Below are positions 44,532-53,798 of a stretch of DNA of 64,000 nucleotides, one piece after another (position 1 is the stretch's first letter; every line of letters starts with the position of its first letter). This stretch comes from Pseudomonas fontis. Lineage in GTDB: Bacteria; Pseudomonadota; Gammaproteobacteria; Pseudomonadales; Pseudomonadaceae. Below the pieces are notes generated by a model, which saw only the letters and a program-made list of their open reading frames with translations, did no database searches and was not told the DNA's origin. Made by a program: the position numbers and the translations under genes. The stretch covers positions 177,342 to 241,341 of the forward strand of contig NZ_JAMDGY010000011.1 in assembly GCF_028656955.1 (NCBI RefSeq), given 5' to 3'.

Positions 44532-46035
44532 ACGCCACCTCCTGCGGCTGTACGGCAGTTTTGTAGCGGCCGGCAGCCACCCGGATCATCTGGCTTTTTT
44601 CGATGGTCTCCTGCCACTCGCGCTCGGCCACCGAGTCCTGCACCACGCCGGCGCCAGCCTGCACGTACAGCGTTGCATCACGCAGCAGCGCGGTGCGAAT
44701 GGCGATGGCCAGGTCCGCGCGGCCGTTCCAGTCCAGGTAGCCGATGGCACCGCCATACACGCCGCGAGAATGGGGCTCCAGCTCGGCGATGATCTCGAGC
44801 GCACGCACCTTCGACGCACCACTCAAGGTGCCCGCAGGGAACAGGCTCTTGAGCAGCTGCAAGCCGCTGATGTGCTCAGGCGTCTGCCCGGTAACGGTGG
44901 AGACGATGTGCATGACGTGGGAGAAGAACTCCACGTTGAGCAACTGGGTCACCTGCACGCTGCCAATGTTCGCCAGCCGTCCCAGGTCGTTGCGCGACAG
45001 GTCGACAAGCATCATGTGCTCGGCGATTTCCTTCGGGTCGGCGAGCAGCTCTTCCCTGAGCTGATGGTCTTGCGCCGCGACACCGCCGCGCCGACGGGTG
45101 CCGGCCATGGGCCGGGTGGTCACGCATTGGCCGTCCTGGCGGAAGAGCATTTCCGGCGAGGCACCGACCACCTGGCAATCGCCCAGGTTCAACAGGTAGC
45201 GATAGGGTGTCTGCCCCAGTTCCGCGAGGGCACGGTACAACGCGACGGCGTCTTCCTCGAAAGGCAGGCTCATGCGCTGCGACAGCACCACCTGCATCAC
45301 ATCACCCGCGACGATGTACTCCTTGATGCGCGCCACCGCCTGCAGAAACGCGGGCTGCGGGAATGCCGATTCGGCGACCGGCGCCATGGCGTCGGCTTGG
45401 CGGCTGACAGGCGCCGCTTTAACCAGCAGCGGGCGCAGGCGGGCGACCAACTGATTGAGCCGGTCTTGCCCGCGCAGGTAATCCCCCAGTGCCCTGGGGC
45501 TTTCGTGCACGATGCAATACGCCAGCTGCGCGTGATGGTCCAGCACGACCAGGTCGGTGCTGATCAGTTGCAGTACATCCGGAAGGTCGAACCCCGAAGG
45601 CTTGCGCGGCACCCGGCGCAGACGCGGCTCGATCAGCCGGGTCGTTTCAAAACCGAAGTAGCCAAAGAAGCCACCGCTGAACACCGGCAGGCCGGGGCAA
45701 CTGGGAATTCGAAAATCCTTTTGCAGGCTGGCCAGTTCGGCCAACGGGTCGTCGCAGTTGATCCGGATGGTCAGCTGACCGTCACGGAACAGTTGCAAGC
45801 TCCCCTCATCAAGCTCCACCCGCTGCCGGCACGGCAGGCCGATCACCGAGTAGGCCTGGGTGAACACGCCCTCGTGCCAGTGGCCGGTTTCAAACAGGTA
45901 GTCCTGCCCACGGTTGGCCAGTACCTGATACAGCGAAACGGCCTCGACACCTGCCGGCAAGGGCAGGCTCTGCCACAGCGGGACGTGGGTGTATCCAGCT
46001 TCGCCATAGGCAAAGAATTCCTCCGCGCTCAGCAT
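44512..46035 (-). CDS. trpE: Anthranilate synthase component I, pathway-specific copy
   Basis: The 507-residue chorismate-using enzyme carries PMAGTRRRG near residue 310. Ala stands at the position where aminodeoxychorismate synthase (PabB) has Lys in PIKGT, so anthranilate formation is expected. The C-terminal VQAGAGVVQDSVAEREWQE is typical of TrpE. Near the N-terminus the Trp-binding LLES motif of feedback-regulated TrpE reads LFET (residues 47-50), lacking the Ser, which suggests reduced feedback inhibition. It overlaps the ligase gene by 7 bases and trpG by 20 bases, and the tryptophan genes trpD and trpC are not adjacent. Confidence 0.93.
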   Translation of the reverse strand: MLSAEEFFAYGEAGYTHVPLWQSLPLPAGVEAVSLYQVLANRGQDYLFETGHWHEGVFTQAYSVIGLPCRQRVELDEGSLQLFRDGQLTIRINCDDPLAELASLQKDFRIPSCPGLPVFSGGFFGYFGFETTRLIEPRLRRVPRKPSGFDLPDVLQLISTDLVVLDHHAQLAYCIVHESPRALGDYLRGQDRLNQLVARLRPLLVKAAPVSRQADAMAPVAESAFPQPAFLQAVARIKEYIVAGDVMQVVLSQRMSLPFEEDAVALYRALAELGQTPYRYLLNLGDCQVVGASPEMLFRQDGQCVTTRPMAGTRRRGGVAAQDHQLREELLADPKEIAEHMMLVDLSRNDLGRLANIGSVQVTQLLNVEFFSHVMHIVSTVTGQTPEHISGLQLLKSLFPAGTLSGASKVRALEIIAELEPHSRGVYGGAIGYLDWNGRADLAIAIRTALLRDATLYVQAGAGVVQDSVAEREWQETIEKSQMIRVAAGRYKTAVQPQEVAYALSDR

Positions 46036-47603
46036 GCTCGCACCTCCGCTGCGCCACGCAGCAATTGATCAGCCAGACGCGCCAGGGCCTTGCGGTCTGG
46101 CTTGCCATTGCGGTTCAAGGGGATCTCGCTCGGCACGGCGATGTGTACCGGGCGTTTGTAGCTTTCCAGATGGGCGTGCATCAGGGTCTCGACCTGTTGC
46201 ACCAGGTCGTCCGCCGCACCGTTCGCGCGAACGAACAGCACCGGGCGGCACTCCTCATCGGTACAGCCGGCCACCAGATAGCAATCACGCAAATCCGGCA
46301 TCAAGCTGATCAACAGGTTCTCGATTTCCACCGGGGCCACCCAGCGACCGAACACCTTGAAGCGGTCATCCTCTCGGCCGTGGAAGGTCAGCAGGCCTTG
46401 CGGGTCCTGGCTGAACAGGTCGCCGGTGCAATACCAGCCCGCCTTGAAGCGGGCGGCCTGTTGCTCCGGCCGCTCCCAATAGCCGACAGCCATGCTCGGT
46501 GCCTTGACCAGCAACACGCCACTCTCCCCCGTGGCGACATCGTTGCCCGCAGCGTCGACGATGCGCGCATGCCAGCCAGGCAGCATGCGCCCGACCTTGC
46601 CGGGCTGCAGCGCGTCCGGGTAGCTGGTGGCGAAGATATGGCAAAGCTCGGTAGAGCCGATGCCGTCATGCAGGTTTGGCCGGTAGCGTTGTTGCCAGCG
46701 CCGGATGAGATTGGCCGGCAGCGGCGCGCCAGCTGAGAACGCCAGCCGCAGGTTGAGCGCCTGGGGCTCGACCGCGTCTTCCAGGAGCATGCCGTACACC
46801 GCCGGCACCGCGAACAGCACGGTGGGGCGATGCTCACGCAAAACGGCGCGTACACGCTCGGCAGAGGGCCAGGCCCCATCCATCACCGCGCAGGCGCCGA
46901 CGTACAGCGGGAAGAACAGGCTGTTGCCCATCCCATAGCCAAAGAACGCCTTGGGCACCGAATACACCACGTCGTGCTCGTTGAGCCCGAGTTGGCCGAC
47001 GGCAAAATCCTCGCAGCAGGCCAGCAATGACCGGGCGCTGTGGATCACCCCTTTGGGCTGCCCGGTACTGCCGGAGGTGTACTGGATCAACACCGGCGCC
47101 TGTGCGGGCTTTTCCGTGAACTCGCACCAGAGATCGTCCGGGTGCGACGCTTCCAGCCAGCCCATGCAGGCCCCGGCGTCCAGGGTATTTACGCCTGGGG
47201 CCGCTGCCCACAGCTCAGCCTGTGCCGGCTGCACAATGCACAACGCCGGGCGCGCGTCTGCCAATAGATGCGCGATGGCGGCGGCATCCAGCCTGGGGTT
47301 GAGCACCACAGGCAACGCGCCCATGGCCAAGGCCGCGAAGAACATCACGGCCAGCTCCGGGCCATCGTCCAGGGCAATGAGGATCCGCTCGTCGCGAGCG
47401 ACACCCTGCCGGCACAGGCCTGCTGCCTGGCGGCGGACCAAGCGGTCCAGCTGTTGAAAGGTCAGCTGGAAGCCCGGCCCGCGAAAGCTTGTGCGCTGGC
47501 TGTCACGGCGGCTGGCGACAAGCCGTTCGGCCAGGTTGACCCGTGCAGGGTACTCAGCAAGGGCGCGGTCTGCGGCTGCCGTAGGCTCGGTAGAAATCAG
47601 CAT
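46029..47603 (-). CDS. Benzoate/anthranilate-CoA ligase-type enzyme
   Basis: The 524-residue AMP-forming ligase has the P-loop YTSGSTGQPKG near residue 174. It also has a benzoate-CoA ligase-like segment VPKAFFGYGMGNSLFFPL, the GWYCTGDLF motif and the catalytic Lys in NRNGKPDRKAL near 501. I chose ATG 47603, since the longer frame upstream is low-complexity and overlaps the preceding gene. Similarity to the benzoate-CoA ligase class, which includes anthranilate-CoA ligase PqsA, and its place next to trpE support anthraniloyl-CoA as product. Substrate choice is inferred. Confidence 0.88.
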   Translation of the reverse strand: MLISTEPTAAADRALAEYPARVNLAERLVASRRDSQRTSFRGPGFQLTFQQLDRLVRRQAAGLCRQGVARDERILIALDDGPELAVMFFAALAMGALPVVLNPRLDAAAIAHLLADARPALCIVQPAQAELWAAAPGVNTLDAGACMGWLEASHPDDLWCEFTEKPAQAPVLIQYTSGSTGQPKGVIHSARSLLACCEDFAVGQLGLNEHDVVYSVPKAFFGYGMGNSLFFPLYVGACAVMDGAWPSAERVRAVLREHRPTVLFAVPAVYGMLLEDAVEPQALNLRLAFSAGAPLPANLIRRWQQRYRPNLHDGIGSTELCHIFATSYPDALQPGKVGRMLPGWHARIVDAAGNDVATGESGVLLVKAPSMAVGYWERPEQQAARFKAGWYCTGDLFSQDPQGLLTFHGREDDRFKVFGRWVAPVEIENLLISLMPDLRDCYLVAGCTDEECRPVLFVRANGAADDLVQQVETLMHAHLESYKRPVHIAVPSEIPLNRNGKPDRKALARLADQLLRGAAEVRAC

Positions 47604-47673
47604 GGTTGATCTCGGTCTTGTGTGGTTTCGAAGGCGTGCCTGCCGCACGCACAAGGCAGCGGCAAGCCGTGGC

Positions 47674-48882
47674 TCAGCCGTGAATCGGGCCGAGTTCTTC
47701 GCGCAGGGCGATACCGCCCAGGTTCTGCAACATCGGCGCGTTCTCGCACGCCAGGTACACACATTCCCCTGTGCCGGTATTGACGTGCTGGTGCTCGGCC
47801 CAGACCGGCACATACAGCGCATCGCCCGCCCGCCATGGCACCTGGCGGTCGCCGATGCGCGAGTAGCCTTCACCCTGCATGACGTAGATCAGCGTCTCGT
47901 AGTTGTGCCGGTGCAGCCGGGTCGACTCCGCCGCGTCCAGCCGCCCCACCGTCATGCTGATGGCGAAGCTGGGCAGGTCAACGATGTGCACCTTGTGCTT
48001 GCGCTGCGCGCAGAAGGTTGCGCTGGCGTCGTGGCTGGCCTGCATCACCTGGCTGTGGCTGAGCCGCTCTGGCAAGCGCGCCTGCAAACGGCTGGGGACG
48101 CGTCCGAAGTCCGCTGAGCTGAAGCGGCCTGAGTCGTCGCCGCGTGATGATTCGGCAGTGGCAAGGGCCTGCGATTGCTGCCAGATGGCATCGAACATCT
48201 CGACGCGGCGATTGATCACATCACGGCCGACGTCAATGGCCAACGCGCGGCGCTGTTCATCGCCCTGGGTCAGGCGCTCCATGATCGCCAGCATGGTCAG
48301 TGCGTGGTCTTCATCTTCCTCGATGTGCAGCTTGAAGAACTCGGTGGCGTCCTCGCCGTAGCCCTTGTGCTCCAGCGCTTGCAGTATCGGGCGATAGATC
48401 AGCGGCACGATGGCCTCGGCCCCCAGGCACATCGCGGCCAGGCCCACCAGCGCATCCGTGTTCTGGCAGTGGCCGAGCATGGTCCGCACCATCGCTGCGG
48501 TTTGCGGCAATGCCGGCTCATCGGCAGGCGACACACCGAGCACGCGCAAGGTGCGCTGGAACATGTCGGCGTGGGTGATGCAGTCCTGCCCGTCCACGCC
48601 CATTTCTTCGCGCATGTTTTCCATCAGCGCCAGCACATCGTCCGCGTCTTGCAGGTGGCCCATCAGGGCACACAGGTAGCGGGTGAAATGACGTGAGTAG
48701 TGGCCGTGCTGCACCAGCAATGTCTTGAGCGTGGCGAGGTTGGCCTCGTTGCGCTCCAGGGCCAGCAGCAGTGGGTGCTGCGACAGTTGGTCGAGGTCCT
48801 GCGCGGCCAGCCACTCGGTCCAGATCAGGCTGATGGTGACCAAGGGCTGTAGTTCCATGTTCGGGGTGGCGAGAGCTTCCAC
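47674..48882 (-). CDS. Haem-oxygenase-like diiron oxidase fused to a cupin
   Basis: I chose GTG 48882, seven bases after AAGGAG, giving 402 residues. Residues 1-260 form an all-helical TenA-like fold with the ligand pattern of haem-oxygenase-like diiron oxidases: Glu92/93, His104, Glu156, His186, Asp190, His193 (in FFKLHIEEDEDHA). Residues ~300-400 form a cupin with HRHNYE then ALYVPVWAEHQH. Relatives of the first domain carry out N-oxygenation, N-nitrosation or C-C cleavage on amino compounds. The two domains in one chain suggest sequential oxidation steps on a pathway intermediate. I do not know a characterised protein with this exact fusion. Confidence 0.82.
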   Translation of the reverse strand: MEALATPNMELQPLVTISLIWTEWLAAQDLDQLSQHPLLLALERNEANLATLKTLLVQHGHYSRHFTRYLCALMGHLQDADDVLALMENMREEMGVDGQDCITHADMFQRTLRVLGVSPADEPALPQTAAMVRTMLGHCQNTDALVGLAAMCLGAEAIVPLIYRPILQALEHKGYGEDATEFFKLHIEEDEDHALTMLAIMERLTQGDEQRRALAIDVGRDVINRRVEMFDAIWQQSQALATAESSRGDDSGRFSSADFGRVPSRLQARLPERLSHSQVMQASHDASATFCAQRKHKVHIVDLPSFAISMTVGRLDAAESTRLHRHNYETLIYVMQGEGYSRIGDRQVPWRAGDALYVPVWAEHQHVNTGTGECVYLACENAPMLQNLGGIALREELGPIHG

Positions 48883-48937
48883 GTCATTTCTCCTTGAAAA
48901 TCGACTGCACGGATGTGCGTTGGGTAGGGTGTTGAAG

Positions 48938-50152
48938 CTAGGGTGAATCGAAAGGACGACGCGGCTGCGCAAACACCGAACGGCCGGATTCGCGGCGGGT
49001 GCTGACGCCCAGCACGCCGAGGCCAGCCAGCGCGCAGACGCCGGCGAAGAGGTACAAGCCCAGCCAGCCAAGGTGCTGCGCGGCCACCCCGCCCAGCCAC
49101 GAGCCCATGCCCGCGCCGAAGAAGAACACCGTCATGTACAGGCTGTTGAGGCGGGACGCCGCCGAGGGGTCGATGGCCAGCACCCGCGACTGGGTGAGCG
49201 CCTGTACCGAGCGCACGGCGATGTCGCAGGTGACCAGGAAGACAATGATCATCAGCACTGCGCCGCCGACAGCGGCCCCCACCAGCGACACGCTGACCAG
49301 CGCCGCGCCCATCAGCAGCACCGCCGCCTGCCAGGGCATCTGCCGTTGCAGATAGATGGCCAGCTTCGGTGAGCCCAGGCCGGCCAGCGCCGTGAATGCC
49401 AACAAGCCGGTTTGCCCCGCGCTCCACTGCAACGTGGTGTGGGCCAGCGAACCCAGGTTGGCCCAGAGGCCACTGGAGGCGGCAAAGAAGCACGCCGCGA
49501 TCACCGCCAGCCGACGCAACTGGGCGTGTTCCTGCCACAGCTGATATTGGCGGCGGAGCATCACCCGGTAGCCGATCGGCGCCGCAGGCAGTGCTTCGCG
49601 CAGGTAAGGCCGGACCAGCACACCCAGCAGCAGGGTGAGGACGCCGACACTCAGGTACACCCTGCGCCAGCCGATGAATTCGCCGCCCCACCCCGCCAGG
49701 ACCCGGGCCAACAGCAACCCGGCAAACAGCGAGGACAGCAGGCTGCCGATCACCGCCGGCCGCTCGGCCGGCAGGCAGGTCTTGGCACACTGGGCGATCA
49801 GCAGTTGACCGCCCACCGACAACAGCCCGGCCACAGCGCACAGCACAATGAACACCGGCAGTACCGGGGTGACGGCAAGCGCCAGCAGCGTGACGCCCAG
49901 CAACAGCAGTACCCCGGGAATCAGCAGGCGCGCCGAGTACAGGTCACCCAATGGCAGGCACAGCACAAGCGCTGCGCCATAACCACACTGGGTGGCCAAA
50001 GACAGGCTCCAGAGCGCATCCACCGGCAAGCCGAAGGACGCCGCAATCAGGGCCGCCATTGACTGGTGATAAACCACCGGTGCGACGGAAAACCCCGTCG
50101 CCAGGCAATACAAGGCCAGCACGTGGCGTGGCAGCGGTGTGGTGGAGTTCAT
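48938..50152 (-). CDS. Major facilitator superfamily exporter
   Basis: From ATG 50152 the product has 404 residues and about twelve hydrophobic helices, in the style of DHA1/AraJ-type efflux pumps (first helices HVLALYCLATGFSVAPVV and ALIAASFGLPVDALWSLS). The upstream part of the open frame overlaps the preceding gene and was excluded. Being inside the operon between the oxygenase reductase and the diiron oxidase, it is the probable exporter of the final product or a self-resistance pump. Confidence 0.88.
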   Translation of the reverse strand: MNSTTPLPRHVLALYCLATGFSVAPVVYHQSMAALIAASFGLPVDALWSLSLATQCGYGAALVLCLPLGDLYSARLLIPGVLLLLGVTLLALAVTPVLPVFIVLCAVAGLLSVGGQLLIAQCAKTCLPAERPAVIGSLLSSLFAGLLLARVLAGWGGEFIGWRRVYLSVGVLTLLLGVLVRPYLREALPAAPIGYRVMLRRQYQLWQEHAQLRRLAVIAACFFAASSGLWANLGSLAHTTLQWSAGQTGLLAFTALAGLGSPKLAIYLQRQMPWQAAVLLMGAALVSVSLVGAAVGGAVLMIIVFLVTCDIAVRSVQALTQSRVLAIDPSAASRLNSLYMTVFFFGAGMGSWLGGVAAQHLGWLGLYLFAGVCALAGLGVLGVSTRRESGRSVFAQPRRPFDSP

Positions 50153-50184
50153 CGAACGCAGTTCCTCAGGATAGACAGCGACGT

Positions 50185-51243
50185 TTAATCGAATGCCAGC
50201 GTCAGGCTGGGGCTCAGGGCTTTGCTCAGGCACGCGAGCACGAAGCCCTGGGCGACTTCGCTGGCATCCAGAGGGTGCGGCGACGGCATGTCCACCTGCC
50301 CCTCCAGCACCCGGCAACGACAGGTGGCACACACGCCGGACTTGCAGGAGTAACGCGGGGCCAGCCCCGACTTGAGCATGCGATCGAGCAGGCTGTCGTC
50401 GCTCGGCGGCAGGCGCAGGCGCCGGGTTGCGCCTTCAAGGCGCACGGTAAGCGCGACCCCCGGGCTGACCACTGCGCTCGCGGCGCGCTGGCGAATCGCC
50501 GGGTCGGCGACAAACTGCTCCCGGCGGATGCGGCTGGCGGGCAAGCCATTGGCCTGAAGCGCGGCCGAAGCGGCTTCCATCATCCCGGCCGGGCCGCACA
50601 GGTAGACCTGGTCAAGGGTCGGTACCGAGAGGCAACTGTCGAACAGCGACTGGCAACGCGGTTGGTCGATACGACCGCCGAACAACGCCACGTCCTGTGG
50701 CTCATTGCTGAAAAAGTGGAACACCGACAAGCGCGCCAGGTAACGATCCTTGAGCGTGCACAGGCGTTCGCGAAACTGCACCGAGGCCAGGTCGCGATTG
50801 CCGTACACCAGGGTAAAGCGGCTGTGTGGCTCATCACGCAAGGTGGTTTCGAGGACCGACAGAATCGGCGTGATGCCCGAGCCCGCCGCAAACGCGGCGT
50901 AGTGACGAGGCACGTCAGCTTGCGTGTCCAGCCCGAAGTTTCCCGTAGGCGTCATCGCCTCGATCACCGCCCCCACGTGCAGGTGCTGGTGTGCCCACTC
51001 GGAGAACCGCCCGCCAGCAATGCGCTTGATCGCCAACTGCAGGGCGGCTTCACCGCTCGCGTTGCACAGTGAATAGCTGCGCCGCAGCTCCTCCCCCTCA
51101 AGCCAGGTGCGCAAGGTCAGGTGCTGGCCGGCGCGGTGGGCGAAGCGGGCGCGATGCTGCTCGGGCACCTCAAGGGTGAGCACCAGGCTGTCCGCCGTAT
51201 CACGCTGTACATCGCTGAGGGTCAAAGCAAAAAACTGAGACAT
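50185..51243 (-). CDS. PaaE-like ferredoxin reductase of ring epoxidase
   Basis: The 352-residue protein has an FAD-binding reductase half (RRSYSLCNAS near 54, AAGSGITPILS near 123, YLCGPAGMM near 223). It also has a plant-type 2Fe-2S ferredoxin at the C-terminus (SCKSGVCATCRC near 300 and a final Cys in VLACLS). This is the PaaE architecture, passing electrons from NADPH to the diiron subunit PaaA. It follows PaaD with a 15-base gap. Confidence 0.92.
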   Translation of the reverse strand: MSQFFALTLSDVQRDTADSLVLTLEVPEQHRARFAHRAGQHLTLRTWLEGEELRRSYSLCNASGEAALQLAIKRIAGGRFSEWAHQHLHVGAVIEAMTPTGNFGLDTQADVPRHYAAFAAGSGITPILSVLETTLRDEPHSRFTLVYGNRDLASVQFRERLCTLKDRYLARLSVFHFFSNEPQDVALFGGRIDQPRCQSLFDSCLSVPTLDQVYLCGPAGMMEAASAALQANGLPASRIRREQFVADPAIRQRAASAVVSPGVALTVRLEGATRRLRLPPSDDSLLDRMLKSGLAPRYSCKSGVCATCRCRVLEGQVDMPSPHPLDASEVAQGFVLACLSKALSPSLTLAFD

Positions 51244-51258
51244 GATCCTTCCCTGAAG

Positions 51259-51783
51259 TCAGATGCCCTTGAAATACTCGAACGGGTTGCCACACCCATC
51301 ACAGCGGAACAGCGCCTTGCAGCGGCTGCCGGCACATTCGTTCTGCAGCCGCGTGCGAGTGGAGCCGCAGTGCGGGCAGTCAGGGCGCGGCGCCGCTTCA
51401 CGCGGCCAGAACGTCAACGCCTGCCACTCCCCGGTCACCGCCAGAGGCGGCGCCACGCCCGCCGCGCGCATCTTTGCCTTGCCCTCGGGGCTGATCCATT
51501 CGGTGGTCCAGGCCGGGGCCAGGCGCGTCTCGATGTGCAGCGACTCGACACCGTTGCGACGCAGCACAGCGCCGATGTCCTGCTCGATGGCGTGGCGCGC
51601 CGGGCAGCCGCTGTAGGTGGGCGTCAGCACCACGCGCAGGCCGGCGGGCTGCCAGCGCACGTCGCGCACGATGCCCAGGTCGACAATCGAGATGTACGGC
51701 ATTTCCGGATCGGCAATCTCGGCCAGCAACGCCCAGATGCTGGCGGTGCCGCTGCCTGCTGCGCTGCACTGTTGATCGCTCAC
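51259..51783 (-). CDS. PaaD-like iron-sulfur assembly factor
   Basis: Starting at GTG 51783, which overlaps the PaaC stop (GTGA), the product has 174 residues. It has a DUF59/MIP18-type domain (IADPEMPYISIVDLGIV, then YSGCPA) and a C-terminal zinc-binding segment with several Cys (CPHCGSTRTRL, CAGSRCKALFRCDGC). In phenylacetate catabolism PaaD helps mature the reductase Fe-S cluster. The start is decided by the overlap and by family length. Confidence 0.9.
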   Translation of the reverse strand: MSDQQCSAAGSGTASIWALLAEIADPEMPYISIVDLGIVRDVRWQPAGLRVVLTPTYSGCPARHAIEQDIGAVLRRNGVESLHIETRLAPAWTTEWISPEGKAKMRAAGVAPPLAVTGEWQALTFWPREAAPRPDCPHCGSTRTRLQNECAGSRCKALFRCDGCGNPFEYFKGI

Positions 51784-52550
51784 CACTGCGCCCCCGGGTT
51801 GCTGCGGGCCAGGTACTGCATCTCCATCAACAAGCCCACCAGGTGCTCGCCGTGCTGGCCACGCTTGCCGGCATCGAGATTCAGCGGGTTCTGCGGGTAA
51901 CTCAGCCTGGCTGCGGCCAGGACCTGCTGGACATAGCTGAACCACTCGGGCTTGAGCGCAGCCAAGTCGGCGCCGATGCCGGCGTGCAGCATCGCCTGGT
52001 CCAACCCATCCATGGCGAACAGCTCATGCACGTGGTCGGCGCAATGCGCCAGCGCCTGCTGGGCGTAAGCGTGGCTGCGGGCAGTGCCATCGCCCAGGCG
52101 CACCACCCACTCACTGCTGCGTTGCAGGTGGTAAGCGACTTCCTTGCGCGCCTTGCTCGCGATGGCGCTAACCTGCGCATCGCTCGAGCGGGACAGCTCA
52201 CGCAGCAACAGGCAGTGCCAGCTGTCGAACAGGAACTGCCGCACCTGCGTGTCGGCAAAGTTGCCATTGGGCTGCTCGACCAGCAGCACGTTGCGAAACT
52301 GCTCGGCATCCCGCTGATAGGCCAGTTGGTCTTCGCTTTGCCGAGGGGTCATCTGCGATCCGGCGTAGTCCAGCCAAAGGCGGGACTGGCCGAGCAGGTC
52401 GAGCGCGACATTGCTCAGCGCCACGTCCTCTTCCAGCGTCGGCGCATGGCCACACCAGCCGCACAACTGCTGCGCGAGGATCAGCGTGCTGTCGCCCAGG
52501 CGCAGCAGGTACTCGGACAACTGCGCGCCCGGCGTACGGTGGGTCGTCAT
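51780..52550 (-). CDS. PaaC-like structural subunit of ring epoxidase
   Basis: The 256-residue helical protein resembles PaaC, a ferritin-like subunit that binds PaaA and lacks a complete diiron site (LGDSTLILAQQLCGWCGHAP, ALSNVALDLLGQSRLWL, then RKEVAYHLQRSSEWVVRLGDG). It overlaps paaB by 4 bases on one side and paaD by 4 bases on the other. Its presence indicates a complete multicomponent epoxidase and not a stray oxygenase subunit. Confidence 0.92.
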   Translation of the reverse strand: MTTHRTPGAQLSEYLLRLGDSTLILAQQLCGWCGHAPTLEEDVALSNVALDLLGQSRLWLDYAGSQMTPRQSEDQLAYQRDAEQFRNVLLVEQPNGNFADTQVRQFLFDSWHCLLLRELSRSSDAQVSAIASKARKEVAYHLQRSSEWVVRLGDGTARSHAYAQQALAHCADHVHELFAMDGLDQAMLHAGIGADLAALKPEWFSYVQQVLAAARLSYPQNPLNLDAGKRGQHGEHLVGLLMEMQYLARSNPGAQW

Positions 52551-52831
52551 AGGTTCTGCACTCCGTCCGGTACCGGGTAGAAAGTGGCCTGGCGATAGCC
52601 CTTGTCGTGGGCGGTTTCAAACCACGCCGACTGATCCTGGCCGGCACTGCTGATGAGGTGTTCCGAGGCCACGAGCCACAGGCTGACGAAGGCGTCCCGG
52701 CGGGTGTAGACATCCCGTGCGTAACGCAAGGCCATGTCCGCGTCGCTGGCCTGCACGCTGCCGATATGGCGGTGGGCAATGCCGTTCTGGCTGCGCACGA
52801 ACACTTCCCAGGTTTTCCAGTTATTGGGCAT
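52547..52831 (-). CDS. PaaB-like small subunit of ring epoxidase
   Basis: The ATG at 52831, behind a GGGAGA ribosome site, gives 94 residues, the usual PaaB length ([22 protein letters not shown], then [14 protein letters not shown]). PaaB bridges PaaAC dimers and is needed for activity of the complex. The open frame extends upstream, but that part overlaps paaA by more than 130 bases and does not fit the family. The chosen start overlaps paaA by 11 bases. Confidence 0.93.
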   Translation of the reverse strand: MPNNWKTWEVFVRSQNGIAHRHIGSVQASDADMALRYARDVYTRRDAFVSLWLVASEHLISSAGQDQSAWFETAHDKGYRQATFYPVPDGVQNL

Positions 52832-53798
52832 GTTCGTCTCCCGCCAACGCGGCTGCTGTCGATGCCTTGTCGGCATGGCAGGCCGCCGCTTCGCGCACCC
52901 AGGCACCCTGCTCCCAGGAGCGTTGCCGGCTGCTGATACGCTCGCGATTGCACGGCCCTTCACCCTGGATCACGCGCTGGAACTCGACCCAGTCGATGGG
53001 GCCGATCTCGTAGTGACCGCTGGCCTCGTTCAAGCGCAAATCGGCATCGGGCACGCGCAGGCCAAGGTGATGAATCTGCGGCACGGTCTGGTCGATGAAC
53101 TTCTGGCGCAAGGTGTCGTTGGAATACAGCTTGATGCCCCACTGCATCGACTGCCGGGAATGCGGGGAATGCTCGTCGGGCGGGCCGAACACCATCAGCG
53201 TTGGCCACCACCAGCGGTCCAGGGCGTCTTGCGCCATCTGCCGCTGGCGCGCGGTGCCCTCGACCAGCCGGTGCACCAGGTCGAAACCCTGGCGATGGTG
53301 AAAACTTTCTTCCTGGCAGATACGCACCATGGCCCGGGCATAGGGGCCGTAGGAGCTGCGCGAAAGCGGCACCTGGTTGACGATGGCGGCGCCGTCGGTC
53401 AGCCAGCCGATCATGCCCACGTCGGCCCAGCTGAGCGCCGGGTAGTTGAAAATGTTCAGGTACTTCGCGCGCCCGGCGAGCAGTTCCTGGTACACCGTAT
53501 CGCGCTCGACACCGAGGCTTTCCAGGGCGCTGTAGAGGTATTGGGCGTGGCCGGCTTCATCCTGGACCTTGGCCAACAGCACGCACTTGCGGTGCAGGCT
53601 CGGCGCCCGGGTCAGCCAGAAACCTTCCGGCAGCATGCCCACGTATTCCGAGTGAGCGTGCTGCGAGATCTGCCGCACCAGGGCCTTGCGATAACCCTCC
53701 GGCATCCAGTCCTGCGACTCGATCTTTTCGCCACGCTCGATGCGTTGCTGGAACGCCGCTTCCCGCCCCTCGACGGGCTCGCTCATGCGCTGGCTCAC
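52821..53798 (-). CDS. PaaA-like catalytic diiron subunit of ring epoxidase
   Basis: The 325-residue product is the catalytic subunit type of ring-1,2-phenylacetyl-CoA epoxidase. Two diiron boxes are visible: DEAGHAQYL (E-x2-H) near residue 80 and [10 protein letters not shown] near 165. PaaABC enzymes epoxidise the ring of aryl-CoA thioesters with O2. The rest of the catabolic paa set (paaF, G, H, J, K, Z) is absent, and the operon contains anthranilate-forming genes. The natural substrate here is therefore more likely anthraniloyl-CoA or a related aryl-CoA than phenylacetyl-CoA. That substrate choice is inference. Confidence 0.9.
   Translation of the reverse strand: MSQRMSEPVEGREAAFQQRIERGEKIESQDWMPEGYRKALVRQISQHAHSEYVGMLPEGFWLTRAPSLHRKCVLLAKVQDEAGHAQYLYSALESLGVERDTVYQELLAGRAKYLNIFNYPALSWADVGMIGWLTDGAAIVNQVPLSRSSYGPYARAMVRICQEESFHHRQGFDLVHRLVEGTARQRQMAQDALDRWWWPTLMVFGPPDEHSPHSRQSMQWGIKLYSNDTLRQKFIDQTVPQIHHLGLRVPDADLRLNEASGHYEIGPIDWVEFQRVIQGEGPCNRERISSRQRSWEQGAWVREAAACHADKASTAAALAGDEHAQ

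Noticed and set aside
43935..46035. Tryptophan biosynthesis operon
   Set aside because: TrpE and TrpG types are present without trpD or trpC, within an unrelated operon, and the Trp-feedback motif is altered.
44770..46068. Long plus-strand frame of 432 residues opposite trpE
   Set aside because: Long antisense frames are common opposite high-GC genes; the sequence is His/Gln/Arg-rich and matches no family, while the TrpE motifs are clear on the minus strand.
43082..47603. Alkylquinolone (pqs-type) signal cluster
   Set aside because: Anthranilate synthase, CoA ligase and thioesterase fit, but no KAS III-like condensing enzymes or flavin monooxygenase are seen.
50185..53798. Ordinary phenylacetate catabolic operon
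   Set aside because: PaaABCDE-like genes are present, but PaaF, G, H, J, K and Z are missing from the neighbourhood, while anthranilate synthase, an exporter and other non-catabolic genes share the operon.
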